A stretch of DNA of 10,409 nt, taken from contig DOUV01000639.1 of the NCBI GenBank assembly GCA_003520455.1, forward strand, positions 1 through 10,409. Reading direction: 5' to 3'. The DNA is from Chloroflexota bacterium. GTDB taxonomy: Bacteria; Chloroflexota; Anaerolineae; Ardenticatenales; Ardenticatenaceae. The notes under the pieces were generated by a model. The model was not told where the DNA came from. It searched no databases and saw only the letters and a list, made by a program, of their open reading frames with translations. Position 1 is the stretch's first letter. Each line of letters opens with the position of its first letter. Made by a program: the position numbers and the translations under genes. Shown one piece after another: positions 5,472 to 10,409 of the stretch.

Positions 5472-5771
5472 CTACAACTGGAATCGTCCGCTCGCCGGAA
5501 TCACTTTGTAGTTGAAGTTACTCACGTAGTCAAGCAGCCGGTCGCGGAGCGCCTGCCATTCCTCGCTCGCCAACACATCCTGCATCGTCTCAATATCTTG
5601 AGCGACGCCACCGGTCAAGATCTGCGGCCCCTCCCCATATACCGTGTACCACGCTTCTGTCGGCTCAAGACCGAGACGCATCAGCCCCGGGGCAAACTCA
5701 GAGGTCACAAAATCGAGATACGCTGTCTCACGCCCAGGCTTGATGTCCCACGTCATCAACAACTTCATCAT
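5472..5771 (-). CDS. Small dimeric alpha-beta barrel-like (NIPSNAP/ABM-type) protein
   Basis: The protein has 99 residues from ATG 5771, beginning MMKLLMTWDIKPGRETAYLD. GGAGG lies about 14 bases upstream, slightly far, so the second ATG of the pair may be used. A GTG at 5810 is in frame but would place the start within the promoter's expected transcript edge and add unrelated residues. The pattern is a beta strand (KLLMTWDIKPG), a helix (FVTSEFAPGLMRLG), strands (EAWYTVYGEGPQILTGGVA) and a helix (MQDVLASEEWQALRDRLLDYV). It matches the ferredoxin-like fold of NIPSNAP and antibiotic-biosynthesis-monooxygenase-type proteins, which usually dimerise. No catalytic residues are diagnostic and the role is unknown. 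It is monocistronic with its own promoter and terminator. Confidence 0.8.
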   Translation of the reverse strand: MMKLLMTWDIKPGRETAYLDFVTSEFAPGLMRLGLEPTEAWYTVYGEGPQILTGGVAQDIETMQDVLASEEWQALRDRLLDYVSNFNYKVIPASGRFQL

Positions 5772-5811
5772 AGCAATCTTTGCCGCCTCCACGGTGGAAA
5801 AGCATACCACA

Positions 5812-5817
5812 ATTATA
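5812..5817 (-). promoter_or_regulatory. -10 element of the small alpha-beta barrel gene
   Basis: A perfect TATAAT lies on the minus strand at 5817-5812, in an AT-rich pocket (CAATTATAATTG) that stands out in GC-rich DNA. It is about 40 bases upstream of the preferred ATG. No convincing -35 hexamer is seen at 17-18 bp. Confidence 0.5.
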
Positions 5818-5898
5818 ATTGCTTGACAACCAATCCTGCGGGCCGCCGGAGCGGCTCACAAGTCGAGCCCAAGAGATGCGGTGCACCTGGCCCTGGAG

Positions 5899-5930
5899 CG
5901 CCGGTCACGGCGTCAGACTTCCGAAGTCTG
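5899..5930. repeat. Two adjacent palindromes (REP-like)
   Basis: CGCCG-GTCA-CGGCG (5899-5912) is followed after one base by CAGACTTC-C-GAAGTCTG (5914-5930), both perfect. A related core, GACTTCGGAAC, recurs at about 6000. Such paired palindromes resemble dispersed intergenic repeats, but copy number cannot be judged from one window. Confidence 0.55.
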
Positions 5931-6090
5931 GTGGGGATCGTGCCGGCCCAACGCGCGCTCCGACGACAGTGACCGCGGCAGGCACCAGCGGCAAACAAGA
6001 CTTCGGAACTCTTTTCTCTCCCCCCGCGGGATTCCTTGACCGGCGTGCCGGGAAGCCACCAGGTCTCCCGACCCGAGTGCGCCTGGGGAA

Positions 6091-6109
6091 CCAGGTGCGT
6101 CGCACCTGG
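6091..6109. repeat. Perfect 9-bp-arm palindrome
   Basis: CCAGGTGCG-T-CGCACCTGG has perfect nine-base arms around a single base. The half-site GCACCTGG also occurs at 5883-5890, and CCTGGGGAACC lies immediately before. With a one-base centre it suits a dimeric DNA-binding protein site or dispersed repeat better than an RNA hairpin. Confidence 0.5.
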
Positions 6110-6285
6110 ACCTTGCAGCCCGCCCTGAGGCATCCAGGCGTGGGGCACGCGGGTCCTGATCCTCGACCCGCAAGGGGGAGCCAGAACACCGGTCAGGTGG
6201 TCGCCCGAGGCACGTGATGGGAGACGTCCGAACGCTTCCGAGACTTGGGAAGCTTGACGCCTTGACCGGCGCTTGAGGGGAATGC

Positions 6286-6314
6286 TTGAGGGTTATCCCG
6301 CCCTCGACTACAAT
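6286..6314 (+). promoter_or_regulatory. Orphan plus-strand promoter
   Basis: TTGAGG (6286-6291) and TACAAT (6309-6314) are separated by exactly 17 bp. The spacer contains the inverted repeat GAGGG-N8-CCCTC (6288-6305), which could be an operator. There is no plus-strand protein gene downstream; the next gene (ending at 6467) is on the other strand. Confidence 0.5.
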
Positions 6315-6319
6315 CGTCA

Positions 6320-6460
6320 CAACCGCCCGGCAGAAGGGGACGAGGGGTGACTGCCGAGGCGACAGGACGGCAACCCTCAAGCTCGCCTTCGACGCTGTGT
6401 TGACCAGCCCGCTCCCCCACCGGCGGCGCGCCTCTGGCAAACATGTCAGGAACGGGACGG
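6320..6460 (+). ncRNA. Candidate small RNA downstream of the orphan promoter
   Basis: Transcription from the promoter at 6286-6314 would start near 6321. The segment contains GAGGG 6342-6346 and TGCCG 6352-6356 pairing with CGGCA 6368-6372 and CCCTC 6374-6378: a two-part stem with an asymmetric internal loop (five bases against one) and an 11-base terminal loop. No T-tract terminator is visible on the plus strand before the converging gene, so the 3' end is unknown and the RNA could be antisense to that gene's 3' end. No known family was recognised. Confidence 0.25.
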
Positions 6461-6466
6461 ACCGGC

Positions 6467-7453
6467 TCAGTTGGTGAACTCTTGCGCAAACATGATCCCG
6501 TGCAACCCGCCATCGAGCGCGCCGATGCCCACCCGGTGGAACTCCGGAGAGAGAATGTTGCGCCGGTGGCCGGGACTGTTCATCAGGCCGGTGTGGGCGA
6601 CCTCGACCGTCGGGGCGAGGGCCAGGTTCTCACCGGCCGCTAGAAAGTTGATGCCGGCCGCGCGCATCCGGTCGAACGGCGAGAGCCCATCGGGCGTGAA
6701 GTGCGAGAAGTATCCCCGCTCGAACATGTCGCGTGCGTGTGCACGCGCCAGTGCGCGGAGTTGCTCGTCCATCACCAGCGGCGCCACCCCGCGTGAGACC
6801 CGCTCCTCGTTGACCAGCCGCAGCATCTGCTCCTCAGCCCCCGGATCGGGCGCCGGGTTGGCCACGCTGAAAGGGAGTTCGAGGCTCGCGCCGGCCTCGG
6901 GGGACACCGTCTGAAAGGTCAGCAACTCCGCAATGGCGTCGCCGAAGACCGGGCGCAGCCGGGCCTCCACGGCTGTCACCGCGGCAACCAACTCGCTCCC
7001 CAAACCGGAGCGCTGCACGGACGTCTCAAGCGTGCGGCTGATCGGCAACGTCACTGCCAGCGTCAGCAGAATCGCGGCGATGAGCAGACCATTGAGCCCA
7101 CCCGGCACGATCCCCAGGAGACGGTCCACTGGGTTGTGACGCACCAGCGGAGAGAGCAGGCGCACCAGCGCGCCGACCACCATGGCCAGCCCCAGGCCGA
7201 TCACGCTCGCGATCACCAGGAACGCCAACGGCTTGCTGAAGGGGGGACCGACGCCGAACTGGACGGTGAACCAGGTGGCCACAGGCTCGTAGTAGCGCAG
7301 CGCGGCCAGAAAACTGAGCACCAGCCCCAGCAAGTCGAGACTGAAGGCCAGGAAGCCGCGCTCCCATCCCCGCAACATGGCGACGAAGACGATGGCAAGG
7401 ACGGCAACATCAATCCAGTTGTGGATGAAGTGATCGAACAGCAGCGTACTCAC
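6467..7453 (-). CDS. CvpA-domain membrane protein fused to a CAP/SCP (YkwD-like) domain
   Basis: The protein has 328 residues from GTG 7453, with AAGGAG upstream. The N-terminal ~175 residues form a CvpA-type module: four membrane segments at about 14-28, 33-52, 76-98 and 116-136, with RGWERGFLAF and the HNPVDRLLGIVPGGLNGLL motif. A linker (about 180-205, Pro/Ala-rich) leads to a CAP/SCP domain. It carries MLRLVNEERVSRGVAPL, GYFSHFTPDG (His251 in the conserved pocket), AGENLA and LMNSPGHRRNIL (290-301, His296). CAP domains lie outside the membrane, so this one is probably displayed on the cell surface. CvpA modules also anchor other extracytoplasmic domains; in mycobacterial MarP one carries a serine protease. 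The gene lies 57 bases downstream of the transglutaminase-like gene and is probably cotranscribed. No terminator is seen after it. Confidence 0.9.
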   Translation of the reverse strand: MSTLLFDHFIHNWIDVAVLAIVFVAMLRGWERGFLAFSLDLLGLVLSFLAALRYYEPVATWFTVQFGVGPPFSKPLAFLVIASVIGLGLAMVVGALVRLLSPLVRHNPVDRLLGIVPGGLNGLLIAAILLTLAVTLPISRTLETSVQRSGLGSELVAAVTAVEARLRPVFGDAIAELLTFQTVSPEAGASLELPFSVANPAPDPGAEEQMLRLVNEERVSRGVAPLVMDEQLRALARAHARDMFERGYFSHFTPDGLSPFDRMRAAGINFLAAGENLALAPTVEVAHTGLMNSPGHRRNILSPEFHRVGIGALDGGLHGIMFAQEFTN

Positions 7454-7510
7454 CTGCGACAGCGCTCCTTCGTGAGCCCGGTCCTCCTCGGCTCGGGGCC
7501 GGCCAGTGGC

Positions 7511-8257
7511 TCACATCGTCGCACCGGTACGATCCACCACTTGCTTCCAGGCAACCCACCAGGGGCGGAGCGCCACGAAGCTGTCGCTGATCCCTACCGG
7601 GAGGTTTGGAAAGGGACCGAAGGTTTGGAGGAACTTGAAATGGGGCTGGCCTGCCAGATCGGTGAGCGGCAGCAACGCGTCCCCGTCCGGGAGGAGTTCC
7701 ACCAGGCGATAGCCGCGCCGCCTCACGAGCGCACCGTCCAGAGTGGCGTCGGCCACGCGCCAGGCCCCATTCACCCAGAGAACGGTGAGACCGTGGAAGG
7801 CAATCAGGCCGTCCGGCAGCAAGGTCTCGAAACGGGTGTTCAGCAATTTGAAATCAATGGCGTGCTGGAAGCCGATCTGGCTGGGAACCCCGGCGGCCCG
7901 TGCCAGGGCCGCCAACGCGACTGCCTTCTGCTGACAGAAGCCATCACCACGCGCCAGCGTCGCCGAGGCGCGCCAATCCGCCCGGCTGAGCAACGTCGGC
8001 GTGAAATTGTAGGCCAGCGCATCGCGCGCGAAGTCGAAGACCGCCTCGGCGCGGGCGAACTCGCTGGTCAGGCCGGCCGTCAGTCGCGCGGCGGCCTCAC
8101 GTACCAGGGGATGGTCGCTATCGATCACGTCGGTCGGTTCGAGACAGTCGGCCGGATTGGCCTCCGCTTCCGGGCTGCTCAGGGGCACCCTCTCCAGCCA
8201 GGTGTAGAGTTGGAGCGGCGTGAGGGTGGTCAGATCGTTGAATTCGGTCGTCGGCAC
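7511..8257 (-). CDS. Transglutaminase-like (papain-fold) domain protein
   Basis: The protein has 248 residues from GTG 8257, with AAGGAAC upstream. The frame stays open to 8473, but the added residues are Pro/Ser/Gly-rich, cross a likely promoter and look non-coding. A helical N-terminal part (to about 65) precedes the core: FARDALAYNF, then Cys108 in GDGFCQQKAVALAALARAAG, His155 in IAFHGLTVLWVNGAW and Asp170 in RVADATLD, the complete Cys-His-Asp triad. Bacterial members of this superfamily act as peptidases, amidases or crosslinking enzymes. No signal peptide or membrane segment is seen, so it appears cytoplasmic. It is first in a probable operon with the CvpA-CAP gene and divergent from the HtrA-like genes. 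Substrate unknown. Confidence 0.88.
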   Translation of the reverse strand: MPTTEFNDLTTLTPLQLYTWLERVPLSSPEAEANPADCLEPTDVIDSDHPLVREAAARLTAGLTSEFARAEAVFDFARDALAYNFTPTLLSRADWRASATLARGDGFCQQKAVALAALARAAGVPSQIGFQHAIDFKLLNTRFETLLPDGLIAFHGLTVLWVNGAWRVADATLDGALVRRRGYRLVELLPDGDALLPLTDLAGQPHFKFLQTFGPFPNLPVGISDSFVALRPWWVAWKQVVDRTGATM

Positions 8258-8309
8258 AATTCGTTCCTTGCTTCGTTGCTGACAATCGAGAATAAGACGG
8301 CGTAGGGCG

Positions 8310-8315
8310 AGTATA
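8310..8315 (-). promoter_or_regulatory. -10 element of the transglutaminase-CvpA/CAP operon
   Basis: TATACT on the minus strand (8315-8310) lies about 50 bases upstream of the GTG at 8257. It is part of the palindrome AGTATACT, so orientation is not fixed by the hexamer alone. The best -35 at 18 bp is a poor TTCGCC. Confidence 0.35.
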
Positions 8316-8542
8316 CTCAGCCCTGATCTTGTTGGCGAAATGCCAGGCGTCTCCCGCGCGGTCCCGGGTTCGCTCTCTGGCACAGAACGTCTGCCCGCTG
8401 GCAGCGACCCATTCGCATCAGCCCGCTGAAGGCTGCCGGCGGCCGGCCAGAGTGGGAGCGTTCCGCCTTCCACCTGCGACCTGGTCGTTCTTCCAGGATG
8501 CTGCTACTCGTTCCGGTGATGCTCGCGGCGCCCGGCCGGAGC

Positions 8543-8548
8543 TATACT
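8543..8548 (+). promoter_or_regulatory. -10 element upstream of the tandem HtrA-like genes
   Basis: TATACT lies 65 bases before the ATG at 8614, with no good -35 hexamer. The divergent intergenic space 8258-8613 otherwise shows no gene or known RNA; a possible 49-codon frame starting MLLLVPVML at about 8499 runs through the ribosome site of the next gene and is doubtful. Confidence 0.35.
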
Positions 8549-8613
8549 CCTGGCATCAACGTGCGCCATGAGCAGAACGGCGCCTCATTCGAAGAGTTGA
8601 CAGGAGGATTGAG

Positions 8614-9531
8614 ATGGATGCACAAGCAACGGGCGAGAACGTGTTGACCGCCCTCTCCAACGCCATGGCCGAGGCCGTCGCCCGCGCAGGCACGGCCACG
8701 GTGCTGGTCAATGCCCGGCGTCGCCTGCCGGCCAGCGGTATCGGCTACGCTCCCGGCCTGGTGCTGACCGCGGACCACGTCATCGAGCGCGACGATGATA
8801 TCACCGTTGTTCTGCCCGATGGCACCGAGGTGGCCGCCACCCTGGCCGGCCGCGACCCCGGCAGCGACCTGGCGCTGCTCCGCGTGAACGGTGGCAACCT
8901 GACTGTCGCCGAGACAGCCTCGCAAGAAGCGCGGGTTGGTCAGCTTGTTCTCGCGCTCGGCCGGCCGACGAACGAGGGGATCCAGGCCAGTGTGGGGATT
9001 GTCAGTGCTATCGGTGGGCCGGTGCGTACCGGACGGGGCAGCCTGATCGAGCGCTACCTCCGGACCGACACCACGCCCTACCCCGGCTTCTCGGGCGGTC
9101 CCCTGGTGGATACGGACGGCCGCGTGGTCGGCCTCAACACATCCGGGCTGGCCCGCGGGGCCGCCCTCACGATCCCGGCCGGCCTGGCCTGGCAGATCGC
9201 CGGCACCCTCTCCAGCCACGGTCGCGTCCGTCGGGGATACCTCGGCATCCGCAGCCAGCCGGTCGGCATCTCCCAATCCCAGCAGCAAGCGCTTGGCCGC
9301 GAGCAACCGACTGGCCTCCTGCTGGTCTGGGTTGAGGAGAGCAGCCCGGCCGCCCAGGGAGGGCTGATCGTCGGGGACATCCTGGTCGCGGTCGGCGGCC
9401 ACCCGGTCGCCGACCCTGACGAGCTCCAGAGCGTTCTCTCGGGCTCGGTCGTCGGGCAACCAACGCCGGTCCAGATCCTCCGTGGCGGAGAGCCAACCAC
9501 CGTGACGGTTACCATCGGCGAGCGGAAGTAG
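8614..9531 (+). CDS. HtrA/DegP-like S1C serine protease with PDZ domain
   Basis: The protein has 305 residues from ATG 8614, with a perfect AGGAGG seven bases upstream. The trypsin-fold domain covers about residues 10-200. Its catalytic triad is complete: His55 in LTADHVIE, Asp85 in GSDLALLRV and Ser160 in YPGFSGGPLVD. A single PDZ domain follows (about 208-300, from RRGYLGIRS through GLLLVWVEESSPAAQGGLIVGDILVAVGG). HtrA proteases degrade or hold misfolded proteins, and the PDZ binds C-termini. Family members are normally exported or membrane-anchored; this one starts with a hydrophilic helix and has no signal peptide or membrane segment, so it may act in the cytoplasm. A paralogue lies 142 bases downstream on the same strand. 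A long open frame on the opposite strand is its shadow. Confidence 0.93.
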   Translation: MDAQATGENVLTALSNAMAEAVARAGTATVLVNARRRLPASGIGYAPGLVLTADHVIERDDDITVVLPDGTEVAATLAGRDPGSDLALLRVNGGNLTVAETASQEARVGQLVLALGRPTNEGIQASVGIVSAIGGPVRTGRGSLIERYLRTDTTPYPGFSGGPLVDTDGRVVGLNTSGLARGAALTIPAGLAWQIAGTLSSHGRVRRGYLGIRSQPVGISQSQQQALGREQPTGLLLVWVEESSPAAQGGLIVGDILVAVGGHPVADPDELQSVLSGSVVGQPTPVQILRGGEPTTVTVTIGERK

Positions 9532-9615
9532 GTCGAGGGTTGGCCCCCCGAACCTGTACCCTCCGTGGAAGGGGAAGTCGTTCGCGGCCATTGCTTCGAG
9601 GAGCTGTACGACACC

Positions 9616-9646
9616 CCTCCCCACGCTGGGCAAGGGCCGGGGGAGG
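9616..9646 (+). repeat. Inverted repeat between the two protease genes
   Basis: CCTCCCC (9616-9622) and GGGGAGG (9640-9646) could form a 7-bp stem in the gap between the two genes. It is followed by ATATTCC rather than a T-run, so it is more likely an intergenic repeat or mRNA-processing stem than a terminator. Confidence 0.3.
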
Positions 9647-9673
9647 ATATTCCTCATCCCAGAGGAGGCGAAG

Positions 9674-10409
9674 ATGAACGTTGAAGGCCGGATTGCCGGA
9701 CTCACAACTACTCTTGCGGAGGCGCTGGCGGATGTGGCGCAACGGGTCCAGCACAGTCTGGTGCTGGTCCAGAGCGGACCGCGCGGCAGCGGCTCAGGGA
9801 TCATCTGGCGGCCCAACGGCGTGGTCGTGACCAACCACCACGTCGTGGCCCACGGTCGGCCGCGGATCACCCTGGCCGACGATCGCGAGTTCGCAGCCCG
9901 TGTGGTGGTGAACGATCCGGAAGCGGACCTGGCGGTGCTGCAGCTCGACGCGCTCGGGCTGCCTGCGGTCACCATCGGCGACTCACGCCACCTCCGCGTC
10001 GGCCAACTCGTGCTAGCAGTGGGCAATCCGTGGGGCCAGCGCGGCCTGGTCACGGCCGGCGTCGTGAGCGGGTTGGGTGAGACGGCCGCGCAGGGAACGC
10101 GCCGCGCTGTTCCGTATATTCGTTCGGACGTGGGACTGGCGCCCGGCAACTCGGGCGGACCGCTGGTGGATGCGACTGGGGCCGTGATCGGGATCAATTC
10201 GATGATCGTCGGCGGCGATTTAAGCGTCGCGATTCCCAGCCACGTGGCCGGCGCCCTGGTAGCCGACGCCCTCGACCGCCGGGTCATCCTGGGCGTGGGC
10301 GTACGACCGGTGCCGCTCCCGGCAACGATCCGGGGCCAGATTGGCGCCGCACAGGCGGCCGGCTTGCTGGTGGTCGAGTTGGCACCGAACGGGCCCGCGG
10401 ATCGAGCGG
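9674..10409 (+). CDS. Second HtrA/S1C-like serine protease, 3' end missing
   Basis: The frame opens at ATG 9674 behind AGAGGAGG (9661-9668) and stays open to the right edge, giving 245 complete codons. It begins MNVEGRIAGLTTTLAEALAD, again a hydrophilic helix without signal peptide. The triad is His56 in VTNHHVV, Asp85 in PEADLAVLQL and Ser160 in LAPGNSGGPLVD, almost the same numbering as in the gene upstream. WGQRGLVTAGVVSG and GINSMIVGGDLSVAIP are standard S1C motifs and closer to canonical HtrA than the first copy's. A PDZ domain begins near residue 205 (ILGVGVRPV) and is cut off by the window end. Tandem position, matching architecture and similar start regions indicate an old duplication. 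Both may be read from the same promoter. Confidence 0.92.
   Translation, partial: MNVEGRIAGLTTTLAEALADVAQRVQHSLVLVQSGPRGSGSGIIWRPNGVVVTNHHVVAHGRPRITLADDREFAARVVVNDPEADLAVLQLDALGLPAVTIGDSRHLRVGQLVLAVGNPWGQRGLVTAGVVSGLGETAAQGTRRAVPYIRSDVGLAPGNSGGPLVDATGAVIGINSMIVGGDLSVAIPSHVAGALVADALDRRVILGVGVRPVPLPATIRGQIGAAQAAGLLVVELAPNGPADRA

Larger units (their letters stand above)
5830..6285. other. Gene-free stretch with palindromes and short repeats
   Basis: The open frames crossing this stretch are Arg/Pro/Gly-rich and look non-coding. What can be seen is two close palindromes at 5899-5930, another at 6091-6109, the 11-bp direct repeat CTTGACCGGCG at 6035-6045 and 6261-6271, and four copies of CTTGA between 6253 and 6289. 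It lies between the 5' end of the small barrel gene and the 3' end of the CvpA-CAP gene. No RNA family was recognised. Confidence 0.5.

Noticed and set aside
5822..5830. Plus-strand TTGACA at 5823-5828 as a -35 box
   Set aside because: No -10 hexamer lies 16-19 bp downstream; the sequence there is GC-rich.
6000..6466. Protein gene in the gap before the CvpA-CAP gene
   Set aside because: All frames are Arg/Pro/Gly-rich with poor starts; none resembles a protein.
7136..8305. 389-residue plus-strand frame
   Set aside because: Antisense to the transglutaminase-like and CvpA-CAP genes; His/Gln/Arg-rich composition typical of a shadow frame.
8542..10287. 581-residue open frame on the minus strand
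   Set aside because: It lies antisense to two clear serine protease genes with complete triads and ribosome sites; its sequence is Arg/Ser/Pro-rich and without recognisable domains. It is a GC-rich shadow.

Overview
The window is GC-rich, compact DNA with many GTG starts and promoters of the TGCTAYAAT (extended -10) type. Gene content points to a bacterium, most likely a member of the Chloroflexota (for example a Thermomicrobia- or Roseiflexus-like lineage). That assignment rests on family resemblance only; no rRNA or marker gene is present.

Layout. 1-1161 (minus): most of a polytopic glycosyltransferase-C-like membrane protein that runs off the left edge, probably with a leaderless mRNA. 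1162-2150: a gene-poor stretch holding a small cysteine-cluster protein gene (1581-1961, minus). It has its own strong promoter, a 30-codon leader ORF, an intrinsic terminator inside the leader and a second terminator after the gene. This is the best candidate in the window for an undescribed regulatory arrangement. 2257-2843 and 3970-4320: two patches of decayed mobile-element genes flank an intact aldo/keto reductase (2956-3957). They are an antirepressor-type fragment, an excisionase-type helix-turn-helix gene broken by a 4-nt duplication, and remnants of a VapC-type toxin and a tyrosine recombinase lying back to back.

4346-5406 (plus): a REC-GGDEF response regulator with a good promoter and a variant GGDDF signature. 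5424-5820 (minus): a small ferredoxin-like-fold protein with its own promoter and terminator. 5830-6466: no protein gene, but palindromes and an orphan plus-strand promoter preceding a foldable segment. 6467-8257 (minus): a probable two-gene operon of a transglutaminase-like protein followed by a CvpA-CAP/SCP fusion. 8614-10409 (plus): two tandem HtrA/S1C-type serine proteases without signal peptides, the second cut by the window end.

The right half reads as a divergent cluster around 8258-8613 of protein-modifying or proteolytic enzymes (transglutaminase-like, CAP, HtrA-like). The left half is a scarred accessory region. No tRNA, rRNA, CRISPR array or intact insertion sequence was found.
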